Assembly: GCA_002030015.1 (NCBI GenBank)
Contig: LQBH01000011.1
Span: forward strand, 1-56,525
Reading direction: 5' to 3'
DNA from: a delta proteobacterium MLS_D
GTDB taxonomy: Bacteria > Desulfobacterota > Syntrophia > Syntrophales > UBA2210
Length of the DNA stretch: 56,525 bases
Position numbers and translations under genes: made by a program. The notes beneath the pieces are model-generated. The model saw only the letters and a list, made by a program, of their open reading frames with translations, was not told where the DNA came from and did no database searches. Of this stretch, positions 50,592 to 56,525 are shown piece after piece (position 1 is the stretch's first letter; each line of letters opens with the position of its first letter).

Positions 50592-52538
50592 TTATTGAAT
50601 ATTCCAGGCAGCCCGGGCTCCCTCTTCAGTAGCTTCAATAATTCTTCGCGGTTCCTTCGCATCGCCGACGATGAAACTGGTTATGTTATTCTCATCCATA
50701 AAGGTTTTCAGTGTATCGGACGACGTGAGGCCGGTCGCGATTATGACCTGGGAAGCAGGCTCATCGCGGAACCGACGGCCCCCTTCGACGAAGAGAACGG
50801 AATCGGTCTTTATCGCTTTTACTTTCGTGTTCAACAATATTTCATATCCCGCCTTTTTCAGCCTTCCGTGAAGCATGTATCCATGTGACGTATAGGGCGG
50901 TACAGGGCTGACGGGCAACTGCTCAATAACGACGACATTTTTTATCCCTCTGGACTGCATGAAATCGGCGGTTTCCATGCCGACCAGTCCGCCCCCGATG
51001 ATGAAACTGTTGTTCCGTGGAGCAATGTGCCCGCTCAGTATTTCCCACGCGTTGCATACGTGCGGCATGTCGATTCCGTCGATACGGGGAATTATTTTTA
51101 CGCCGCCCGTGGCAATAATTACCGCGTCGGCACTGCCGTCACGCGACATTATCATGTCTTCCGTTACATTCGTACCCAGCCGCACAGCAACGCCCGCCCG
51201 TTCAGCCTTTTCCGCCAACGCGCGAATCCACTCCTCATACCCTGATTTGTACGGAGCGCGTGAAGCATATCTGATCTGCCCGCCCACGGCGTTTTCCTTT
51301 TCAAACAGAGTCACCCTGTGTCCCAGTCGGGCCGCCTCGTACGCTGCCGTCAGCCCGCCCGGTCCGGCGCCGATCACCCACACGCTGCGCCCGTGGCGAA
51401 CTTTTTTTGACGGGTATACAAGCTCCTGCCCCGTCTCAGGATTGATGGCGCACCGAATACGTTTCCCCTCGAACATCAACCGCTCGATGCATCCCTGGTT
51501 GCAGGCGAGACAAACGGTCGTCCGCTCCGGGTGACCCTCGACGGCATTTTTTAAAAAATCGGGGTCCGCGAGGTGCTGACGGCCAAAGGCCACCATGTCG
51601 GCGTCGCCTCTCGCTATAACCTGGTTCGCCAGGAAGGGATCGGTGAAACGTCCGACGGCGATGACCGGAACATCGACAACGCTTTTGATTTTGCGCGCCA
51701 GGACTGCGTTGAATCCCGGCTCGTATTCCGCCGGCGCTATGGTAATGCCGGCGGGGCTGCCGTGAGTCCCGAACGAGGCGTGAATGACGTCGACACCGGC
51801 CGCGACAAAATCAGAAACGATGCCCTGCATGTCTTCCGCCGAATACCCGTTCTGAATCGATTCTTCTATTGAAAGGCGCAGCATGACGGGAACGGCGTTT
51901 CCCGCGCGCATACGCACCTCTTCGATGACTTCCAAAATAAAACGCGCCCTGTTGCGGAACCCCCCGCCGTATTCGTCGGTGCGACGGTTGGAATGACCGG
52001 ACAGAAACTGCGTGAGCAGGTAGCCGTGTGCGCCGTGAATCTCGACGGCATCGAAACCGGCCCTGACAGCCCGGTCGGCCGTCGCCCCGAACGCCGCTAC
52101 GACGTCCTGAATATCGGACTTCGACATCTCACGTGGTTTTTTTCCGAATATATAACTCGCCACGGGCGACGGCGCCATCGCGGCGCCTCGTTCCAGCTGG
52201 TACATGCTCTCTCTTCCCGCGTGATGGATCTGCATGACTGCTTTATTCCCGCAGACATGAACCGTTTCCGCCATCCTTGCCAGTCCGGGGAGAAAGCGGT
52301 CATCGTAACCGCCCAGTGACGTGGGACTTTCGTGACCGTCGGGATGGACTGAAATGATTTCGGAAATAATAAGTCCCGCGCCCCCGTGCGCCCGCCTTTT
52401 CAGATAGGCGATATTCGCGTCGCTTACCGTGCCGTCCGTATTGCCCAGGCACGTTCCCATCGGGGGCATTACCGCCCTGTTCGGTATCTCGAGCGAACGA
52501 ACAGTGACAGGTCTTAATAAATATTCAAGATTGTTCAT
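50592..52538 (-). CDS. NADH:flavin oxidoreductase / 2,4-dienoyl-CoA reductase-type flavoenzyme
   Basis: This 648-residue protein has the FadH-type three-part layout. An Old-Yellow-Enzyme TIM barrel (~1-340) has 'RAVMPPMGTCLGNTDGTVSD' and 'IHGAHGYLLTQFLSGHSNRR'. A 4Fe-4S site follows (CLACNQGC and then RCAINPETG, i.e. Cx2Cx3Cx11C). FAD/NAD(P) domains come last, with 'VIGAGPGGLTAAYEAARLGH' and a second dinucleotide motif 'FIIGGGLVGMETADFM'. Such enzymes reduce enoyl/dienoyl-CoAs, aromatic enoates or other enones. The neighbouring acyl-CoA carboxyl transferases make an acyl-CoA role likely. The physiological substrate cannot be told from sequence. Confidence 0.9.
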   Translation of the reverse strand: MNNLEYLLRPVTVRSLEIPNRAVMPPMGTCLGNTDGTVSDANIAYLKRRAHGGAGLIISEIISVHPDGHESPTSLGGYDDRFLPGLARMAETVHVCGNKAVMQIHHAGRESMYQLERGAAMAPSPVASYIFGKKPREMSKSDIQDVVAAFGATADRAVRAGFDAVEIHGAHGYLLTQFLSGHSNRRTDEYGGGFRNRARFILEVIEEVRMRAGNAVPVMLRLSIEESIQNGYSAEDMQGIVSDFVAAGVDVIHASFGTHGSPAGITIAPAEYEPGFNAVLARKIKSVVDVPVIAVGRFTDPFLANQVIARGDADMVAFGRQHLADPDFLKNAVEGHPERTTVCLACNQGCIERLMFEGKRIRCAINPETGQELVYPSKKVRHGRSVWVIGAGPGGLTAAYEAARLGHRVTLFEKENAVGGQIRYASRAPYKSGYEEWIRALAEKAERAGVAVRLGTNVTEDMIMSRDGSADAVIIATGGVKIIPRIDGIDMPHVCNAWEILSGHIAPRNNSFIIGGGLVGMETADFMQSRGIKNVVVIEQLPVSPVPPYTSHGYMLHGRLKKAGYEILLNTKVKAIKTDSVLFVEGGRRFRDEPASQVIIATGLTSSDTLKTFMDENNITSFIVGDAKEPRRIIEATEEGARAAWNIQ

Positions 52539-52585
52539 TATCAGCCCCTCACTATCATTGACGATCCTGTCTCACCCGAAGCGCG

Positions 52586-52617
52586 CCGGCCCGGCGTTTA
52601 ATGCAAAGCCGGGCCGG
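52586..52617. repeat. 10-bp GC-rich inverted repeat between carboxyltransferase and flavoenzyme genes
   Basis: The arms CCGGCCCGGC (52586-52595) and GCCGGGCCGG (52608-52617) have TTT/AAA closing part of the loop. There is no T-run after it on the minus strand, so a Rho-independent stop is doubtful. It may set or protect a transcript end between the two genes. Confidence 0.6.
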
Positions 52618-52689
52618 ATGAGGCCGGTCATGGCGCCTCATAAACACATCTTCGCGGATCCCCGATAAACCCGGGAAATCCTGCGCTCG

Positions 52690-54234
52690 TCAGAACTTGT
52701 TGGGCCAGCCGGCCAGAAGATGCTGCCCCATTCCCTTGTCGGCTGAATCGCGTATAATCTTCAAAATCTCCATTAGGTAGTTCCGGGTTTCACGCGGATC
52801 AATAATATCCTGGACATAGAATTCCTGGGCCACAGGGTAGGGCGAGCAATCGCTCACCATAACCTCGGTCATTTTTGCTCGTTCTTCTTCGGACAACTTG
52901 CCGAAGACCACGTCCGCGGCTATGGTGGGATCCATGAAACCGATTTCCGCCGTCGGCCACGCCACGAAATAATCGGGACCGGAACCGGGTCCGCACATGT
53001 TTGCCGCGGCCTGGCCATACGATTTCCGTATCACGATCGCTATTTTCGGAACCGTCACCTGGTACAGGGCCTGCAGGGCATTCATGACTTTCGCCCCGAC
53101 CCTCTTTTCTTCAGCTTCCTTCCCCACCCAGTGACCGGGGGTATCGTGGAAAAACACCAGGGGGATATTGAAGGAATCACACAGACAGAGGAAACTGGTC
53201 AGTTTCTCCAGGCCGTCCGTGTTCATTGCGCCCATGTTATGTGCCGGATTACTGGCGATTATTCCCATGGTCTCGCCGTTCACCCTGCAAAGGCTTGTGA
53301 TGAGCATCTTGCCGAAGTTCGGCTTCAACTCGAAAAGCTTTCCGCCGTCCACAATACATTCGAGAATCTTGTGCATATCGTAGGTGCGGGTGCGTTTCTC
53401 CGGAAGAAATTCAAGAATGTCAGGCATTTTTTCCCCGGAACCCGCGGGAACCGGACGAACCGGGGGCAACTCCGTATTGTTGGAAGGCAGATAGTCAAGG
53501 AATTCCTTGATGATCGCGAAACATTCCTCCTCGTCTTCAGCAATCCGGTCGGCCATGCCCGTGATCTTGTCGTGAACCTCCCAGCCGCCGAGCTCTTCCC
53601 CGGAAAATGACTGGCCGATCGCCTTCGAAAGGGCCCGCGGTCCGGAAATTGAAATGGCGCTTCCCTTGACCTGCACGACGAAATCGGCAAGACAGGCCTG
53701 AAAATCAGGGATTCCGTAACACTCTCCCATGGCGGCCATGACGAATGGATGGATCCTGATATGTCCGTATTCCACCTTCAGGGTGTCGGTACCTCCCCCG
53801 CTTATGGAACAAATCCCCCGTGAACCCTGCACGTCGGGCATACGGGCCCCGCCGGCTTCCCCGAACCAGATGAGGGGAACATTGTTCTTGTTTACCAGTG
53901 TCTTGAACTGGATGCCTTTTTTCAGGTTGATCCGTGCGTTGGTTGATGCGAGTACCGTGAAATCATTGGCAACCACGCCCACGCGCCGGTTGTTGATGGT
54001 GCCGAATCCGAGAACGATTCCATCGGCGGGGGTTTTTTCTTCCATTCCGGGCCTGTCCGAAGTCGCCAGGAGACCCAGCTCCAGGAAGGAACCGTCATCC
54101 AGAATTTTCGCCACCCGTTCCCTGGCGGTGAGACTGCCGCGTTCGTGATGTCGCTTTACCTTTTCAGGCCCTCCCTGCTGACGCGCCTTTTCTTTCTTCA
54201 GGGCAAGTTCTTCGAGAAGTTCTTCGAATTTCAT
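52690..54234 (-). CDS. Biotin-dependent acyl-CoA carboxyltransferase subunit (first of two)
   Basis: The 514 residues match MmdA/PccB-type carboxyltransferases (usually 505-525). Both crotonase-like halves are seen. The N-half has 'ERGSLTARERVAKILDDGSF' and 'LIWFGEAGGARMPDVQGSRG'. The C-half has 'TYDMHKILECIVDGGKLFEL', 'PLVFFHDTPGHWVGKEAEE' and 'GQAAANMCGPGSGPDYFVAW'. It moves a carboxyl group between an acyl-CoA and carboxybiotin on a carrier protein. The acyl-CoA is not evident: methylmalonyl, glutaconyl and others fit. It lies 25 nt after the second carboxyltransferase gene with AGGAGGTG in front, so they are co-transcribed. Confidence 0.9.
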   Translation of the reverse strand: MKFEELLEELALKKEKARQQGGPEKVKRHHERGSLTARERVAKILDDGSFLELGLLATSDRPGMEEKTPADGIVLGFGTINNRRVGVVANDFTVLASTNARINLKKGIQFKTLVNKNNVPLIWFGEAGGARMPDVQGSRGICSISGGGTDTLKVEYGHIRIHPFVMAAMGECYGIPDFQACLADFVVQVKGSAISISGPRALSKAIGQSFSGEELGGWEVHDKITGMADRIAEDEEECFAIIKEFLDYLPSNNTELPPVRPVPAGSGEKMPDILEFLPEKRTRTYDMHKILECIVDGGKLFELKPNFGKMLITSLCRVNGETMGIIASNPAHNMGAMNTDGLEKLTSFLCLCDSFNIPLVFFHDTPGHWVGKEAEEKRVGAKVMNALQALYQVTVPKIAIVIRKSYGQAAANMCGPGSGPDYFVAWPTAEIGFMDPTIAADVVFGKLSEEERAKMTEVMVSDCSPYPVAQEFYVQDIIDPRETRNYLMEILKIIRDSADKGMGQHLLAGWPNKF

Positions 54235-54259
54235 ACACGCACCTCCTTGTAAGGGAGCA

Positions 54260-55822
54260 TTAACACCTTATGCCCCGCGTCTTTATCCCCAGTCGGGTTT
54301 TTTCAGTCGGGAAAACGGTTTCAACCCAGTCACATAACAACGGCCGCGTGTCCCGGGGATCTATAATGTCTTCGATGCAGAAATGTTCCGCCGTTCTGAA
54401 AGGTGAAGCAAAACCCCGGTAATATTCCTGCAGTTCGTCATGACGTTTCATCGGATCTTCGGCACTTTCTATCTCGGCTCGATGGGCGGCGTAGACACCA
54501 CCCTCAACAGGTATGTTTCCCCAGTAGGCGGAGGGCCACGCGTAACGCCAGTTGAGAGAGCTGAAATCGGACTGCGCGCCTCCAGCCACTCCGAAGCATC
54601 TCCTTACATATATAGTCGCCCACGGAACAGTGGCCTGAATGACCGCCATGCTGGCACGCACTCCCTTTCGAATAGTTCCGTATTCTTCCGCCTTGCGACC
54701 GATGAAGAAGCCGGGCTGATCCACCAGGTTCACTATCGGCAGGTGAAAGGTGTCGCACATGTCTATGAAACGCTGAAATTTTTCCGCGACCGACCAGTCG
54801 AACGCCCCCGCCATGAAACGTGGATCACTCGCGAGCACTCCAACCGGATAGCCGTTCAGCCGTGCGAGAACCGTTATCTGTGAACGTCCCTGATATTTGC
54901 CGATCTCAAAAACAGAATCCTTGTCAAAGACGGACGCGATAATTTTTCGCATATCATAGGCTTTCTTGGATTCCCGAGGCACAGCGGAGAGGAGATACTC
55001 GTCACGCCGGTTGCGATCATCCCTGTCGGCGTACTTTCGGAGCGGCATTTCCCACACGTTTGCAGGCATATAGTCGAGAAATTTTCTGGCCTGTTCAAAG
55101 GCGTCTTCTTCACTTTCGGCTTCGTTGTCCACGACGCCGCTTATTCTCGTGTGGATCTGGTATCCGCCCAGTTCTTCCTTTGAAATCCGCTCGCCCATCG
55201 CCCACTGCACAAGCGGAGGACCGCCCACGAAGACCTGCGATTTTTCTTTCACCATGACTGAAAAATGCGATTCCACCGTCTCCATCGCCCCTATCCCCGA
55301 AACAGACCCCAGCACCAGTGAAACAATTGGCACCATGGACATCAGTTCCACTCCGAGCAGCCTCTCCCGGTCCCTGCCCGCGGGCAGGTCAACGTATCCC
55401 TTTTCGGCGATTTCCCTGATGCTGCCGCCGGCTCCGTCAAGCAGCCTTACCACGGGGAGACGCATTTCATGCGCCATCCTGGCGATGTAAGCCAGCTTTG
55501 CCTTGAACAGATCTCCCACGGAAGCGCCCTGGATAGTGAAATCATCTCCATGCACCACTACCTTGCGGTCGTCTATGGTTCCGAGACCCATCACTATTGG
55601 ACAGGGAACTATGCTGAGCAAATTGTGTTTGTCATCATATTTAGTCGCTGCCGCAAGGACCCCTGTTTCGGAAAAAGAGTTCTCGTCCAGCAGGGCGTCT
55701 ATACGTTCTCGTATTGTGAGTTTGCCGTGGTCATGCTGTCTCTTTACATTCTTTTCACCGCCCATTTGATAGGCGGTCTGCTTCCTCTTATCTATTTCAT
55801 CTACTTCAGGTTTCCACGTCAT
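54260..55822 (-). CDS. Biotin-dependent acyl-CoA carboxyltransferase subunit (second)
   Basis: The 520 residues have the same two-domain carboxyltransferase layout but are clearly diverged from the neighbour. The N-half has 'HGKLTIRERIDALLDENSFS' and 'VRLLDGAGGSIREIAEKGYV'. The C-half has 'AYDMRKIIASVFDKDSVFEI', 'PIVNLVDQPGFFIGRKAEEY' and 'IEDIIDPRDTRPLLCDWVET'. Having two such subunits back to back suggests either a heteromeric enzyme, or two enzymes sharing the biotin carrier and membrane pump encoded upstream. No biotin carboxylase gene is in the window. The start follows AAAGGAG. Confidence 0.9.
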   Translation of the reverse strand: MTWKPEVDEIDKRKQTAYQMGGEKNVKRQHDHGKLTIRERIDALLDENSFSETGVLAAATKYDDKHNLLSIVPCPIVMGLGTIDDRKVVVHGDDFTIQGASVGDLFKAKLAYIARMAHEMRLPVVRLLDGAGGSIREIAEKGYVDLPAGRDRERLLGVELMSMVPIVSLVLGSVSGIGAMETVESHFSVMVKEKSQVFVGGPPLVQWAMGERISKEELGGYQIHTRISGVVDNEAESEEDAFEQARKFLDYMPANVWEMPLRKYADRDDRNRRDEYLLSAVPRESKKAYDMRKIIASVFDKDSVFEIGKYQGRSQITVLARLNGYPVGVLASDPRFMAGAFDWSVAEKFQRFIDMCDTFHLPIVNLVDQPGFFIGRKAEEYGTIRKGVRASMAVIQATVPWATIYVRRCFGVAGGAQSDFSSLNWRYAWPSAYWGNIPVEGGVYAAHRAEIESAEDPMKRHDELQEYYRGFASPFRTAEHFCIEDIIDPRDTRPLLCDWVETVFPTEKTRLGIKTRGIRC

Positions 55823-56145
55823 GTTTCTTCTCCTTTCACATTCCTTCTGTTTCCACGGATCATATCCCCCGATCCCGCATTCAATACAGCTGATTCGAAA
55901 AACGGCGACTCACTCATCTTCAAGGAAGTCTGATCATCTCGCAGGCCTGTTTTCCCCCTCGCGAACGGTCATTTCGAACCGACGGAACGTGACATTCTCC
56001 TGTATCGGCACGGAACAAATCAGCGAGCCGTCGGCGTACCGCTTCACCCGTAACGCCGACGTCCGAACGGAAACCGCCGACGACGCGAATAACAGGCCAT
56101 GATCGTCCTTTTATCCTCAGCCGGCGGCGCGACCGTGCATCCCGT
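55823..56145. other. Spacer between carboxyltransferase and biotin carrier genes
   Basis: These 323 nt have no convincing gene. A minus-strand frame closed at 55934 is open back to 56110 and reads like coding sequence, but it has only a GTG at 56047 and no ribosome site. It could be the remains of a small subunit gene. Confidence 0.4.
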
Positions 56146-56361
56146 CTATTCCAAAACCATCAGCACCTGGTCGGACTCAACAGAATCCTTCTCCTTGACC
56201 ATGATCTCCTTTACAGTGCCGTCTTCGGGCGCGTAAATGGGGTTTTCCATTTTCATCGCCTCGAGAATCAGCAGCTCGTCATCCTTCGTAACGGGATCAC
56301 CAACGTTTACCAGAATTTCGATAACAGTCCCCGGCATGGGGGCCAAAACCTGAGCAGCCAC
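56146..56361 (-). CDS. Biotin carboxyl carrier protein
   Basis: This 71-residue stand-alone biotinyl domain has the biotinylation site in 'LILEAMKMENPIYAPEDG' (Lys in EAMKMEN) and the N-terminal 'VLAPMPGTVIEILVNVGDPV'. The GTG start has AGGAGG upstream. It carries CO2 as carboxybiotin between carboxyltransferase and, given the gene just upstream, a sodium-pump decarboxylase subunit. It lacks the Pro/Ala-rich linker of many decarboxylase gamma subunits. Confidence 0.93.
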   Translation of the reverse strand: MAAQVLAPMPGTVIEILVNVGDPVTKDDELLILEAMKMENPIYAPEDGTVKEIMVKEKDSVESDQVLMVLE

Positions 56362-56433
56362 TGCGACACCTCCTTTTTCCAGTTTTTCTATTGTTTTATA
56401 AAATTATTTATTTTCTCGTACTTTTTGTATTTT

Positions 56434-56525
56434 CTATCCCAGTATACCGATAAAGACCCCTCCGGCGATGGCGGCGCCGATGGCGCCCGCGACGTTCGGT
56501 CCCATGGCGTGCATGAGCAGGTAGT
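56434..56525 (-). CDS. C-terminus of Na+-pumping decarboxylase beta subunit (OadB/GcdB type), partial
   Basis: The last 30 codons of a gene entering from beyond the window are visible: '...LLMHAMGPNVAGAIGAAIAG' followed by GVFIGILG and a TAG. This is the typical end of the membrane beta subunit of oxaloacetate, methylmalonyl-CoA or glutaconyl-CoA decarboxylases, which exports Na+ while decarboxylating carboxybiotin. It lies 72 nt upstream of the biotin carrier gene, on the same strand. Confidence 0.85.
   Translation of the reverse strand, partial: YLLMHAMGPNVAGAIGAAIAGGVFIGILG

Noticed and set aside
1-56525. CRISPR arrays, insertion sequences, tRNA or rRNA genes
   Set aside because: I found no regularly spaced repeats, no transposase-like protein, and no cloverleaf or rRNA-like segment on either strand by reading. 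A tRNAscan/Infernal run would be decisive.

Overview
This window looks like a chromosomal segment of a GC-rich, strictly anaerobic, motile bacterium of the deltaproteobacterial type (Desulfobacterota; a sulfate-reducer or syntroph relative is my best guess). The basis is gene content: a sigma-54-controlled flagellar cluster with FlhF/FlhG, an Mrp-NifX ('MrpORP'-like) carrier with several NifX/dinitrogenase-cofactor proteins, a rubrerythrin with a Fur/PerR-type regulator, a fused 2,4-dienoyl-CoA-reductase-type flavoenzyme, and biotin/carboxyltransferase genes with the end of a Na+-pump decarboxylase beta subunit. I see no mobile element, CRISPR, tRNA or rRNA.

Region 1 (1-27.3 kb, all minus strand) is a flagellar cluster. 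Read in transcription order it has a regulatory pair flrB-flrC; flgB-flgC-fliE-fliF-fliG-fliH-fliI-fliJ-motE, ending at a bidirectional terminator near 17.75 kb; fliK-flgD-flgE, ending at a terminator near 13.0 kb; and motA-motB-motB-fliL-fliM-fliN-fliO-fliP-fliQ-fliR-flhB-flhA-flhF-flhG-fliA plus a truncated membrane protein. Textbook -24/-12 sigma-54 sites stand in front of flgB, fliK, motA and the SPOR/TPR-flrB-flrC unit. This fits a hierarchy in which FlrC and sigma-54 switch on the hook-basal-body genes and fliA, and FliA (sigma-28) then switches on late genes. The only late genes here are cheW-mcp, which carry a near-perfect sigma-28 promoter. Flagellin, cap, rod (flgF/G) and ring (flgH/I) genes are not in the window. 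Oddities include two tandem MotB proteins, of which the first lacks the ion-binding Asp, a CBM5/12-like insert in FlgE, tandem duplications in FlgD and FliK, and an NPTR instead of NPTH motif in FlhB.

Region 2 (27.3-41.8 kb) is mixed: a 1010-residue SPOR+TPR envelope protein, cheW-mcp, a DtxR/MntR-type regulator, an NlpC/P60 lipoprotein peptidase, a REC-kinase-REC hybrid, rubrerythrin behind a PerR-type gene that is frameshifted but keeps a PerR-box-like operator, a GH13 enzyme resembling the transferase half of glycogen debranching enzyme, a TSUP permease and a small helical protein of unknown function.

Region 3 (41.8-50.1 kb, minus strand) is the most interesting block. A PAS-containing sigma-54 activator lies directly upstream of a -24/-12 promoter that can drive nine co-oriented genes: a NifX-zinc-ribbon protein, a DUF5320 protein, a second NifX-like protein, TrmO, a TYW1-like radical SAM protein, an IscU-like/Mrp/NifX triple fusion and two metallo-beta-lactamase-fold hydrolases. 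It resembles the Desulfovibrio orange-protein (ORP) system but adds tRNA position-37 chemistry and a degenerate scaffold domain.

Region 4 (50.1-56.5 kb, minus strand) holds a dienoyl-CoA-reductase-type flavoenzyme and a biotin-dependent module: two different ~515-residue carboxyltransferases, a 71-residue biotin carrier and the last 30 codons of an OadB/GcdB-type Na+ pump. This suggests decarboxylation of an acyl-CoA coupled to sodium export.
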